DNA from: Deltaproteobacteria bacterium
Lineage (GTDB): Bacteria; Myxococcota; JADLHZ01
DNA length: 64,000 bases
Direction of reading: 5' to 3'
Assembly: GCA_020848545.1 (NCBI GenBank)
Contig: JADLHZ010000013.1
Coordinates: forward strand, 47,100 to 111,099
The translations under genes were made by a program, and so were the position numbers. Shown here piece by piece: positions 35,270-44,255 of the stretch. The notes under the pieces are model-generated. The model did no database searches. It saw only the letters and a list, made by a program, of their open reading frames with translations, and was not told where the DNA came from. The stretch's first letter is position 1, and every line of letters begins with the position of its first letter.

Positions 35270-37339
35270 TCACTTCTTGTGCACGCACTGAAGGCCTTCG
35301 TTCCAAACGGTCGGATCGGGATCGTCGTGAGCGTTTGAGTAGCCGAGCGCGCCCGCGGAGCAGGCCTCGTCACAGTTCGGCGCGTTGGCGCAGATCTGGC
35401 CAGCGGCGAGCACACACTCGAGCTCGGTGAAGACGCGGTTGCCGGGGCCGCACTGGCACATCCAATCCGCGTAGCTCTGGCACGCGGGCGACAGATCCGC
35501 CGGCGCGAACGCGAGCTCGGTCTCGAGCGCGAACGACTTCGCGCCGCGGCCTAACGCGAGTACCGTCACGTCCGAGTACGTGCTCCAAAGATCGCTGAGC
35601 ACGACCGGTCCGCCGGCAAGGCTCGTCGCCAGCGCCGCCTCGACGCCGTGGCCGCCGGTCTCGCCGATCGCCGCCAAGGTCACGTCATGCGCCGGCACGC
35701 TCTTGCTGGTGATCTTCCCGCCGAGCGGCGCCTTCGCGACGCCCGCGGGAACGCCGCCGCCTTTATCCATGTCCACGGTGATCGCGTAGCCGCAGAGCGG
35801 GCAGGCGTTCGCCACGCTCACCTTGCACTCGGCGCGGTCGCCGACGGTCTTGCAGTCGGCGGAGACGACGTCGTGCGTCGCCGCGACCAACGTGGGGTCG
35901 AGCGTCATCGCGGTCGCGGCGTCGGTGGGCCAGATGCGGCCGTCGGCGGTGTGCATGTACGCGCGATCGAGGGCGTAGGTGCCGTAGAACGCGTAGAAGC
36001 CGTCCGCTTGCCCGATGCCGCCCGTCGCCAGCGCCTCGTGGTAGCGGACGGCGGCGTCGTAGCCGCTCATGCCGTCGGCGAGGCCGCTGGTGAGCGCGAG
36101 GCTGTCGAGCATCTTGCGGATCATCGCCAGGCCGCCTTTGCGCAGCACGTACACCATGAAGTCTTGGTTGCGGTACGCGAGCCCCTTCGCCGTCGACGAG
36201 AACACGCCCGGCGGGTACTTGAGCCCGAGCTTCTCTTCGCTCGGTCGCGGATCGGCGCGTCCCTGATCGATGAAGTAGCCGACCGCCGTCGCCATGCCTT
36301 CGTTCCACCCGGCGTAGCTCTGGTAGCAGTACGTGACGCCGGCCTTCGTGTAGTTGAAGCACAAGCTAGGCACCTTGTAGCTGTGAAATACCGAGTGGAA
36401 CATCTCGTGCGCGATCGACGACAGCACGCTGCCGAGCTTGTCGGACTTTGGCGCGGCGAGGCGGCCGGTGGCGACGTAGAGGCGGCCAAAGTGGCGCGCG
36501 GCGTCGGGCGAGGCGGTGTCGATGTTCGGATCGAAGTGGCTGCCCTCGTCGGCGACGAGGTGTACGTGCCAGCGCGTGACGCCACCCATCGCGGCGCTCT
36601 TGTAGAGGAACGGCTCTTTGAGGCCAGCGGCGCTGTAGGTCTGCGCAGCGGTGCGCGCGTGGGTGATCAGCGTCTTCACTTGGTCGATGCTGATCTTGTT
36701 ACCGTCGAAGTCGACCGAGAAGTTCACCCGCGTCCAGTCGCGCGCGGGCGCCGGCTCGTCCTCGGTGGTCAGGCTCGGCAAGAGCGTGAGCGCATAGGTG
36801 GCGAGCGGCGGTAGCCCGAGCGTTTGCACGCTAAACGTCTTCGCCGTGCCGTCGTAGCTGCCGTCGAGCGGATAGAGCGCGCCGTCTGCGAGCTTCGCGA
36901 CCACCTGCAGCTTGGCCGAATCCTGCCCGGCGGCGAGCGGCGCGGCGAAGCGCAAGGTGAGCGGCGCGTCGGCGTTGGCGACGGTGAGGTCGTTGGACGA
37001 GGCGGCGATCTCGACCGCGTCGCCGACGAGCACGCGGCCAGCGTCGAGCGCCGGCGCGGTGGCAGGACGAATCCCGAGGGTCACGGCGGCAGAGACGCTC
37101 CCGGCTGGCACCTGGATCGCCGCGCTCGTCGCCAGCGCCACTTCGCCGCCGCTCGTGCCGACGACGGCGTTGACGCTGAAGGCGCTGACGTCCACGCCGG
37201 AGCTCTTCGTGCCGGCGGTCTCGACGCCAACGGCAGGCGTGCTCGGGCTCGACGGTGGCGGGGGCGCAGGCAGTGGAGGAGCGCCGCAAGCGGCGAGGCT
37301 CAGGAGCGCGAGGGTTCGAGGGGAGAGGCTCATGCGCAT
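35270..37339 (-). CDS. Large lipoprotein with zincin-like HExxH site
   Basis: 689 aa. Signal peptide with lipobox (LALLSLAAC, Cys18) and a Pro/Ser-rich stalk. Residues about 45-190 are beta-rich (ZU5/Ig-like, VPAGSVSAAVTLGIRP). The central part has SIAHEMFHSVFH (HExxH, near 320) followed about 35 residues later by WNEGMATAVGYF, a plausible third ligand (NEGxA), as in gluzincin peptidases. The C-terminus is Cys-rich (ACQSYADWMCQCGPG.. ICANAPNCDEAC). Probably an outer-membrane or surface metallopeptidase; substrate unknown. No peptidase family is named with confidence. Confidence 0.75.
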   Translation of the reverse strand: MRMSLSPRTLALLSLAACGAPPLPAPPPPSSPSTPAVGVETAGTKSSGVDVSAFSVNAVVGTSGGEVALATSAAIQVPAGSVSAAVTLGIRPATAPALDAGRVLVGDAVEIAASSNDLTVANADAPLTLRFAAPLAAGQDSAKLQVVAKLADGALYPLDGSYDGTAKTFSVQTLGLPPLATYALTLLPSLTTEDEPAPARDWTRVNFSVDFDGNKISIDQVKTLITHARTAAQTYSAAGLKEPFLYKSAAMGGVTRWHVHLVADEGSHFDPNIDTASPDAARHFGRLYVATGRLAAPKSDKLGSVLSSIAHEMFHSVFHSYKVPSLCFNYTKAGVTYCYQSYAGWNEGMATAVGYFIDQGRADPRPSEEKLGLKYPPGVFSSTAKGLAYRNQDFMVYVLRKGGLAMIRKMLDSLALTSGLADGMSGYDAAVRYHEALATGGIGQADGFYAFYGTYALDRAYMHTADGRIWPTDAATAMTLDPTLVAATHDVVSADCKTVGDRAECKVSVANACPLCGYAITVDMDKGGGVPAGVAKAPLGGKITSKSVPAHDVTLAAIGETGGHGVEAALATSLAGGPVVLSDLWSTYSDVTVLALGRGAKSFALETELAFAPADLSPACQSYADWMCQCGPGNRVFTELECVLAAGQICANAPNCDEACSAGALGYSNAHDDPDPTVWNEGLQCVHKK

Positions 37340-37426
37340 GGCTCAATGCATGGCCGGGGCCATCCGCGTCCAGCCCGTCCTTCGGCAGAAGGGGTTACTG
37401 CCGCGAAACCCGACGTTACCGAAGCG

Positions 37427-40400
37427 CTACAAGGCGCCGAACGCCGCTTCGATCTCCACGATGAACGCCGCCGCCGTCGGCCGCGCCTCGGGATCCTTCG
37501 CGAGCGCATGCAGCACCGCGCGCTCGACTGCCGCCGGGATCGTCGGGTCGAAGGACGCGAGCGGCGCCGGCGCGGTCTGCAGGTGCTGCATGACGATCGA
37601 GAACAGATTGTCGTTCGACGATAGAAACGGCGGCTGCCCGACGAGCATCTCGTAGAGCATGATGCCCACGCTGTAGATGTCGGAGCGCCCGTCGTACGGC
37701 CGATCCTCCAGCCGCTCGGGCGCCATGTACGTGGGCGTGCCGACGACGTTGCCGGTCAAGGTCAGCGTGCGCAGCTCCACGCTCAACGCAGCGCTCGCCT
37801 GAACCTTCGCCACGCCGAAGTCGAGCACCTTCGGCACGATGTGCCCGCCGGCTTCCTGCAAGAAGATGTTATCCGGCTTGATGTCGCGGTGAACGATGCC
37901 GATCGCGTGCGCCGCGGCGAGCGCCTTCGCGACCGCCAAAGCCACGTCGCGGCATTCAGCGAGCGGCAGCTTGCCTCGTGCACGCAACGCTTGCTTCAAC
38001 GTTTGCCCAGTCAGCAGCTCCATCACGAGGTACGCGATGTTGTCCTTCGACACGCCGAAGTCTTCGATCGCCACGATGTGCTCGTGCTTCAAGCGTTGCC
38101 CGGACTTCGCCTCGAGCTTGAAGCGCTCCAACGCCTCGGCGCTCTCGTTGCCGGCGCTCGGGCGAAACACCTTCACGGCGAGCTTGCGTCCGCTGCGCAC
38201 TTCTTCGGCTTGATAGACCACGCCGAAGCCACCGTGACCGAGCTCGTTCTGCAGGCGATACTTCTCGTCGAGCAAGTTGCCCTTCAGCGCTTCCTTCAGC
38301 TGCGCGAAGATGCGATCGGCCTGCTTGTACGACTCTTCGAGCTCTTGCGTGCGTGCATGCACCAGCGTCTCGAGCTCCTCGGCGCGGCGCTTCAAGGTGC
38401 GCTCGCGCACGCGCACGCCGGAGAAGACGACCGCGCCTGCGCACGCGGCGTAGATCGCGTACGCCCACCAGGTGAGCCACGGGGGCGGCGCGATCGTGAA
38501 CGCGAGCGCCGCCGGGCCCGACAAATTCCCGGCGTAGTCCTTCGCCCAGATCTTCAGCGTGTAGCCGCCCGGGCGCAACGCGCTGAGCTCGCGCGACGTC
38601 TCGTGGCTCCACGGCGTCGCTTTGGCCTCGGCCGGCACGAGCTGCGAGCGATAGAGCGTCGCGTCGGGCTTGAAGTAGCTGAGCAGCGCGTACTCGAAGC
38701 GCAGGTGATCTTCGTCGTGGTCGAGCGCGCCGAGCTCTGCACGCTCGGCCCCATTGACGAGCACCCGCTCGATGAGCAGGGGCTTCGCCACGGTGTCAGC
38801 CACGTCTTCTTTCGGATCGAGCACGCTGACGCCGGCGGTGGTGCCAGCCCAGACGCGGCCTTGCGCGTCGATGAGCGCCGCGCCGATCGTCGTCTCGTCC
38901 GCCGCGAGGCCGTCTTCGGCGGTGAACGTGCGGACGGAGCGATCATCGACGCGCGCGACGCCGCGGTTCGTGAACAGGTACACCCGCCCGTCGCGATCCG
39001 CCGCGATGCCGTTCAAGATGTTGTTCGGGATCGCCGGCGTGGACTGCGTGTCGAAGACGCGCCGCTCGCGCACCTCGCCGCTCTCTTTGTCGAAGGCCAC
39101 GCGCAGCGCGCCACCGCCGTTCGTCCCGATCCACATCGCTTCGGTCGGGCCGCGCTCGGGCAGCGCCAGCAGCGCGTTGACGTTGTCGCTCGGCAGGCCG
39201 TCCTTCTCGCCGAAGTGCGTGAACCGGCCGTTGCGCCTGCGGTTCAGCGCGCTGTCCGTGGCGATCCACAGCTCGGTGCCGCCGGTCTTCTCGACGCGCT
39301 CGGCGACGGCGTAGACCATGCCGCCGCCGACGAGCCCGCGCGCGGCGTCGATATGCTCGGGCTCGCCGCCGCGCTCGAGCAAGTAATAGCCGTTACGCGT
39401 GCCGACGAAGAGCGCGCCGCTCGCGAGTCGCCCGAGCGATTGGATCGATTGAAACGGCTCGAGCGCGAGCGGCAGCGTGCGAAAACCACCTTCGGTCGAC
39501 GCAAAGAGAAACCCTTTACGCGTGCCAACGAGCACCTCGCCGTCGGCATCTCTCTTCATCGAGAAGATGTGCGAGTCGCCGAGCGCGGCGTTGGCGGTGA
39601 AGAACGAGGTGCGCGTCTTGTCGGCCACGCCGAGGCCGAGCGCGGTGCCGATCCACAAGCGGCCGCGGCCGTCCTCGACGATGCCCTTCGTGTGTTGGCG
39701 CAAGAACGCCGGGCCGCTCGGGAACGCCCGCCAACCGCCGAGGTTTTGCCGGACGATGCCTTCTTGCGATCCGACCCAGAGCAGCGGCACGCCGAGCGAG
39801 GTGAAGGCGAGCGCCGAGATCGCCGAGGAGACCAGCGTGCGCTTCGAGAAGCGCCCGCGCGCATAGGTGACGAGCTCGCCGTTCTGCGTGCCAGCCCAGA
39901 GCGTGCGTTCGCCGCGCACGGTGCCTTCGGCGAGCGCATAGAACTGCACGGTGCCGAGCGCGTCCTTGCCGAAGCGCTCGACGGCGCCGTCCTTGACGCG
40001 CATCAACGAGGTCTCGCCGCCGAGCCACACGCTGCCGTCGTCGCTCGCCAAACAACTGCGCACGGCGTCGCCGAGCGGGATCGCCGCGCCGGTGGGCCGC
40101 CGGTCCGCGCTCGCGTAGCGCTGGAGCTCCTTGCCGATCGGCACGAAGATCTCGCCGCCGCTCACGCAGATGGCATCGATGGCCACGTCGACGGGTCGCG
40201 CGACCGTCACCGCATCGCCGGCCAAGACGTTGAGCGCGCTCGACGTGGCGATCCACAGCGCCCCGCGATCGTCTTCGGCGAGCGCCCGCACCTCGTTGTC
40301 GGCGAGGCCGCGGCGTTGATCGATCAGTGTCTCGCCCGCGCGCGTCTTGCGCACGAGCCCGCCGCCGAAGGTGCCGACGTACATCGCGCCGTCTTTGCCG

Positions 40401-40687
40401 CGCAGCACGCGCCGCACCTCGGTGCTGCGCAATTTCGTTTGCAGCTCGAGCGGCCTCCATGCGGTGCCGTTGAAGAGCGCCGCGCCGTCCTGCGTGCCGA
40501 TCCACAAGCGGCCTTCGTGGTCGGTCGCGATCGCCTGAATGCTCGGATCCGGGAGGCCGTCGTTCACCGTGTAGCGGCGATGCCCGTGCGTCGCGGTGTC
40601 GAGCCATGTGGCCTCGCCGAGCGCGTCTTCGTGTTGCAGCACGAAGCGCGGCGCATCGGCGGCGAGGAGGAGGAGGACGAGGAGCAC
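37427..40687 (-). CDS. Periplasmic beta-propeller sensor fused to a cytoplasmic Ser/Thr kinase
   Basis: 1086 aa from GTG 40687 (an in-frame stop lies 6 bases upstream, so no longer start is possible). A short signal (MLLVLLLLAADA) leads to about 12 'reg_prop' repeats (GLPDPSIQAIATDHEGRLWI-type; 30-620), a Y_Y_Y domain (LRFEYALLSYFKPDATLYRS, LRPGGYTLKIWAKDYAGN), a membrane helix (about 735-757), a coiled coil, and a Hanks kinase (NELGHGGFGVVYQAEEVRSG, HRDIKPDN, LDFGVAKV, GTPTYMAPERL). The sensor is that of hybrid two-component sensors such as BT4663-type proteins, here wired to a Ser/Thr kinase. It probably phosphorylates targets in response to a periplasmic ligand. Confidence 0.88.
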   Translation of the reverse strand: MLLVLLLLAADAPRFVLQHEDALGEATWLDTATHGHRRYTVNDGLPDPSIQAIATDHEGRLWIGTQDGAALFNGTAWRPLELQTKLRSTEVRRVLRGKDGAMYVGTFGGGLVRKTRAGETLIDQRRGLADNEVRALAEDDRGALWIATSSALNVLAGDAVTVARPVDVAIDAICVSGGEIFVPIGKELQRYASADRRPTGAAIPLGDAVRSCLASDDGSVWLGGETSLMRVKDGAVERFGKDALGTVQFYALAEGTVRGERTLWAGTQNGELVTYARGRFSKRTLVSSAISALAFTSLGVPLLWVGSQEGIVRQNLGGWRAFPSGPAFLRQHTKGIVEDGRGRLWIGTALGLGVADKTRTSFFTANAALGDSHIFSMKRDADGEVLVGTRKGFLFASTEGGFRTLPLALEPFQSIQSLGRLASGALFVGTRNGYYLLERGGEPEHIDAARGLVGGGMVYAVAERVEKTGGTELWIATDSALNRRRNGRFTHFGEKDGLPSDNVNALLALPERGPTEAMWIGTNGGGALRVAFDKESGEVRERRVFDTQSTPAIPNNILNGIAADRDGRVYLFTNRGVARVDDRSVRTFTAEDGLAADETTIGAALIDAQGRVWAGTTAGVSVLDPKEDVADTVAKPLLIERVLVNGAERAELGALDHDEDHLRFEYALLSYFKPDATLYRSQLVPAEAKATPWSHETSRELSALRPGGYTLKIWAKDYAGNLSGPAALAFTIAPPPWLTWWAYAIYAACAGAVVFSGVRVRERTLKRRAEELETLVHARTQELEESYKQADRIFAQLKEALKGNLLDEKYRLQNELGHGGFGVVYQAEEVRSGRKLAVKVFRPSAGNESAEALERFKLEAKSGQRLKHEHIVAIEDFGVSKDNIAYLVMELLTGQTLKQALRARGKLPLAECRDVALAVAKALAAAHAIGIVHRDIKPDNIFLQEAGGHIVPKVLDFGVAKVQASAALSVELRTLTLTGNVVGTPTYMAPERLEDRPYDGRSDIYSVGIMLYEMLVGQPPFLSSNDNLFSIVMQHLQTAPAPLASFDPTIPAAVERAVLHALAKDPEARPTAAAFIVEIEAAFGAL

Positions 40688-40727
40688 GCGCTAAGTTTCA
40701 CGAGCCGCACGCCGGACGCAAATTCTA

Positions 40728-42500
40728 CTACTGCCTCGACGCCGGCGCCGCGCGAGCGAGCTCAGCGCACGCCGCCTGCGAGGGTGAGGTCGCCGGCGCC
40801 CAAACGTTGTACGCGTTCGAGCGCGCGCAGGCGTCGGTGAGGAACGAGGTGATGCCGTTGTCGGTGAGATCGTTCGTCCAGCCCGTCGCGTAGTCGTACG
40901 GAAAGTAGCCCATCGCGAAGTCGCCGAGGATCATGTTCGACGGCGTCGACATCGACTTGTTCACCCACGCCGACCAGTACGGCGACGTCGAGGTCTTGTA
41001 GTCGGCCGTGCCGTTGTAGTTCGCGACGCCCATCATTTGCGCCGTGCACGAGTTCCAAATCGCGGAACACGAGCGCGCCTTGAACAGATCCGCGGCGCGG
41101 CTGTTCCAGAACCAGTCGACCGCCTGGAAGGTGTTGTCGAACCACACCGGGGTGCCGGTGGTCGGGTCCATCGCGCCGCCGTCGCGCGGGAGCACCCGCG
41201 AGCATGTGCCATAGGTGCCGCGGTTGACGTCATAGGTGACGTCGCCGAGCTTCCAGCCCCTGCGCCCATACACCCAATTCGGCGCCAAGCGGCAGTTTCG
41301 GAGCGTCGGGTGCATGTGGGCGAGGTTGAAGATGCCGCCATCGCGCGAATAGAAGAGCGACTCGCGCAGGTTGAAGATGTCGAGGTCGTTGAAGAGCACG
41401 TTCCCCGAGTAGGTGCGAACGTCGATCAGCAAGTTCGACCAATCGTAGTTCTCGAGCTCGTACGACGTGCGCGCCGTCCACGTGATGTTGTAGAGGCCGG
41501 TCGACGGCAGCGTCACGTAGTAGAAGGCGCCGTCTCTGACGAGACCGTAGTGGGTTTGGGTTCCGTAGGAAGCCGAGACGGTGCCCTCAGGGGTGCGATC
41601 GCCGGCCTCGATGCCCTTCGAGATGCGCAAGAACGCGATGCCAGTCGGCGTGCCCTTCACGTAGATGCGGATCGTCGAGCCCGCTTGTGCCACGCGGAAC
41701 GCGCGAGACTTTTGGATCTGATAGCCGCAGTCTGGATCGTTCGTCTCGGTGAGCGTCCCGCCGTAGCTCGCGAGATCGAAGATGCCGTAGCCGATCATGT
41801 ACGCCTTGCGATCGAAGCTCGACGGACAGCTCTTCGCCACGCTCGAGACGTAGGTGGCGGTGCCGCGGTAGTATGGAAACGCTTCGGTCGCGTTCGAGTC
41901 GGCGCGATCGAACGCCGACGACGAGCGCAGCTGGTTATGAATGACGCCGCCGTCGTCCGGCGAGCGCGCGTTGTTCGAGACGAGCATCATGATGTTGGAG
42001 AGGCGCTGCTGTTGATCCGGCTCGTAGAGGAGCTTTCCGTCCGCGAGCGCCGGGGCGTAGCCCAGGTTGCCGCGCAGCTTGATGCGCTCGTTGTCCTCGA
42101 TGGCGCCGTTGTAGTTGCAGTCGTACTCCCAGTCGACCGCGTCTTTCGGGCCGAGGCCGGTGCGGAAGAGGTACTGCATGTCGATCGCGTCGTTGTCGTG
42201 GCACATGATCAAGTACCAGTTCGAGTATTTGTAGGCGTCGAAGCTCGCCTGGTTCCACGGCGTGCGAAACACGAAGTCGAAGGTGTTCGGGTCGCCCCAG
42301 ATGAACGACTGCTGCAGCTCGTCGATGCCGAGGCCGTTCGACGGGCGGCCGTTCGAAGGACGGCCGTTGGTCGGGCGGCCGTTCGATGGGCGGCCGTTGA
42401 CCGTCTCGGAGGCTTCGGTCGAGGTGGGAAAGCCACCGACGACAGACAATGTGAGAGCCGAGGCCAAGAGCAGAAACCGTGCTTTTTGGGGCGTGCTCAT
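40728..42500 (-). CDS. Secreted hypothetical protein with NGRP[S/T] pentapeptide repeats
   Basis: 590 aa, not recognised. Signal peptide (RFLLLASALTLSVVGGF, cleaved near TEA-SE) followed at once by four NGRP[ST] pentapeptides and NGLGIDELQ. The rest is Tyr/Asn/Trp-rich with 12 Cys, features of an extracellular beta-rich protein (SRAFRVAQAGSTIRIYVKG; FYYVTLPSTGLYNITWTART). No catalytic motif seen. It shares the strand with, and lies just downstream of, the EF-hand/NlpC-like gene (153-base gap). The repeat coding region is a 15-base tandem array that could vary in copy number. Confidence 0.7.
   Translation of the reverse strand: MSTPQKARFLLLASALTLSVVGGFPTSTEASETVNGRPSNGRPTNGRPSNGRPSNGLGIDELQQSFIWGDPNTFDFVFRTPWNQASFDAYKYSNWYLIMCHDNDAIDMQYLFRTGLGPKDAVDWEYDCNYNGAIEDNERIKLRGNLGYAPALADGKLLYEPDQQQRLSNIMMLVSNNARSPDDGGVIHNQLRSSSAFDRADSNATEAFPYYRGTATYVSSVAKSCPSSFDRKAYMIGYGIFDLASYGGTLTETNDPDCGYQIQKSRAFRVAQAGSTIRIYVKGTPTGIAFLRISKGIEAGDRTPEGTVSASYGTQTHYGLVRDGAFYYVTLPSTGLYNITWTARTSYELENYDWSNLLIDVRTYSGNVLFNDLDIFNLRESLFYSRDGGIFNLAHMHPTLRNCRLAPNWVYGRRGWKLGDVTYDVNRGTYGTCSRVLPRDGGAMDPTTGTPVWFDNTFQAVDWFWNSRAADLFKARSCSAIWNSCTAQMMGVANYNGTADYKTSTSPYWSAWVNKSMSTPSNMILGDFAMGYFPYDYATGWTNDLTDNGITSFLTDACARSNAYNVWAPATSPSQAACAELARAAPASRQ
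42332..42400 (-). repeat. 15-base tandem repeats encoding NGRP[S/T]
   Basis: Four to five imperfect 15-base units of the form GGCCGTTCGANGGGC (plus strand) inside the gene at 40728-42500. They encode N-G-R-P-S/T. Third positions vary between units, so the array is not a very recent expansion. Confidence 0.8.
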
Positions 42501-42653
42501 AGGCTGTGGTCATCGCAAGAGTGCGGCCAATCACAGTCGCGAGGGAAACGCTGAGGATTCCGGTGTGCGACATGCGATTGTGCCCGTGATCAAACGTTTG
42601 ATTCCGGGCGCTTATCGAAAGCGGGCGATTGTTTGCGCTCGTTTTCGCGCGTT

Positions 42654-44153
42654 TTAGCGGCGCGAACCGCTGCCCCAGCGACCAACGAAGATGCTGCCGC
42701 CCTCGTGTTTTTCCATGATCGTATTCCCTGGCCCATAGCGCGGATTGACGAGGCCACGCGGCTCGCTCGTCCACGTCGTCTCCGAGCCGGCGACGCGGCC
42801 AGTGTCGTCAAAGGTGATCGTCAGCTCTTCGCAGTACATATTGATCTCGCTCGGCCCGGAGGGCGGCGTCGTCGAGTCGGTGTCGGTCACGTCATCGAAG
42901 CTGCCGATCGCGAGGACGAGCGTGCGAACGCGACCTGCGTCATCACGCGCGAGCCCGACCACGGTCATCGCGTGATCGACCCGCGTGTCGGGCCGCGTCA
43001 CGCCGGCCGGCCGCTCGTTGTGGTTCATGAAGATCATGTCGCCGACTTGCAGCGCGCCGATGTCGATCTCGGGCTCGGCGAGGTCGCCGCCGTTGTCGCT
43101 GCCGGTGTCGACGATGTGCGCCACGCGGTAGACGCCGTCGGCGTAGACTCCTTCATAGCGCAGATCGGTGCCGAAGATCATCGACGCCGACGGGTCGAGC
43201 GCTTCGACGCCGGGGATCATCGCGTAGTTGAAGCGCGTGCTGCCTTCGATCCGATCGGTGCGCTCGAAGAAGCCGCGCGGCGTGTCCCGCGTGACCACCG
43301 TCCAGCGCCCCTCGTGAATCGCGCGGCGGCCGTCGGGCGAGCTCGGCATCGCCAGCGCGTGGTGGGTCTCTGCGTCGAAGTAGGCGCGGAACTGCGTCAT
43401 GATGAAGAGGCCCACGGTCTTGCAATCGCACTCGACGCGGTGATCGCGCATGCGCGGCCAATATTCGCCGACGAAGCGCTGATAGGCGGCCTGTACCTCG
43501 GGATGGTTCCAATCGATGCGCCCGCGCGTCGGATCCGGCATCGCGATCGGCGTCAGGCCAGTGAAGTCGCTGAGCGCGGCCAACGGATCGGCGACCGGCG
43601 GCGCGGCAGCAGCGGCGGTGAGCGCCGCATCGAGCGCGAGCAGCAGCGGCTGATCGATGTCGCTGCCGTCCGGGAGCCCGCTGCGCGCCCGAAACGCGCG
43701 GATCGCAGTCTCGGTCTGCGGGCCGCTCTTGCCGTCCACGCGCGACGCGAGATCGCCGAGCCGCGAGAGCGCCCACTGCACCGCGACGAGCGGCGCGCCG
43801 CGTGGGCGAGGGCGCGGCGCCGAAAGGCCCGTCGGAAACGCGCGGGAGAGCGCGATGTCGGCGAACAGGCTCGGCTCCACCGTCGTCGCGCGGCGGCGAA
43901 CGGACGCGAGCGCGCGGCCGGCGGCGGTGGGGGCCGTCGCGGTGCCGAGATCGAGCGACGTCGGGCGCGTGCGATCGCGCTCGAGGCCGTCGAGCGCGGT
44001 GAAGGCGGCGAACCACTCACTCGGGCCGCGGATGGTGCCGTCGCCGTCTTCGTCGGCCGCGACCAGGGTGCGGCTCACGCGGCGGGCGTCAGCCACGCTC
44101 AGCGCGCGCGTGCTCATCTCGCTCAGAAATTCGTCACGGCGAATGCGCGTCAT
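42654..44153 (-). CDS. EF-hand / peptidoglycan-binding / NlpC-P60-like protein
   Basis: 499 aa from ATG 44153. Residues about 25-40 form an EF-hand loop (DEDGDGTIRGPSEW). Residues 105-165 resemble a PG_binding_1 repeat (VQWALSRLGDLASRVDGKSG, TETAIRAFRARSGLPDGS). The C-terminal half has the layout of an NlpC/P60-like fold: VECDCKTVGLFIM (candidate catalytic Cys) and, after IGALQVGDMIFMNH, VDHAMTVVGL (candidate His). No signal peptide is visible, so export is uncertain. A murein-acting or toxin-like role is inferred, not shown. It is divergent from glpK. Confidence 0.6.
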   Translation of the reverse strand: MTRIRRDEFLSEMSTRALSVADARRVSRTLVAADEDGDGTIRGPSEWFAAFTALDGLERDRTRPTSLDLGTATAPTAAGRALASVRRRATTVEPSLFADIALSRAFPTGLSAPRPRPRGAPLVAVQWALSRLGDLASRVDGKSGPQTETAIRAFRARSGLPDGSDIDQPLLLALDAALTAAAAAPPVADPLAALSDFTGLTPIAMPDPTRGRIDWNHPEVQAAYQRFVGEYWPRMRDHRVECDCKTVGLFIMTQFRAYFDAETHHALAMPSSPDGRRAIHEGRWTVVTRDTPRGFFERTDRIEGSTRFNYAMIPGVEALDPSASMIFGTDLRYEGVYADGVYRVAHIVDTGSDNGGDLAEPEIDIGALQVGDMIFMNHNERPAGVTRPDTRVDHAMTVVGLARDDAGRVRTLVLAIGSFDDVTDTDSTTPPSGPSEINMYCEELTITFDDTGRVAGSETTWTSEPRGLVNPRYGPGNTIMEKHEGGSIFVGRWGSGSRR

Positions 44154-44255
44154 GCGTGAGGTTATCGGCGGCTTCCTCTTGCCAGTCGGGGTGCGGTGAG
44201 CGACATTTGTGCTGTCAGCTTGCACCGACTCGGTATCGATGTATCTTCCGCCCCT

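Noticed and set aside
42332..42400. Tandem repeats as a CRISPR array
   Set aside because: 15-base units with no spacers, in frame inside a secreted protein gene and encoding NGRP[S/T].
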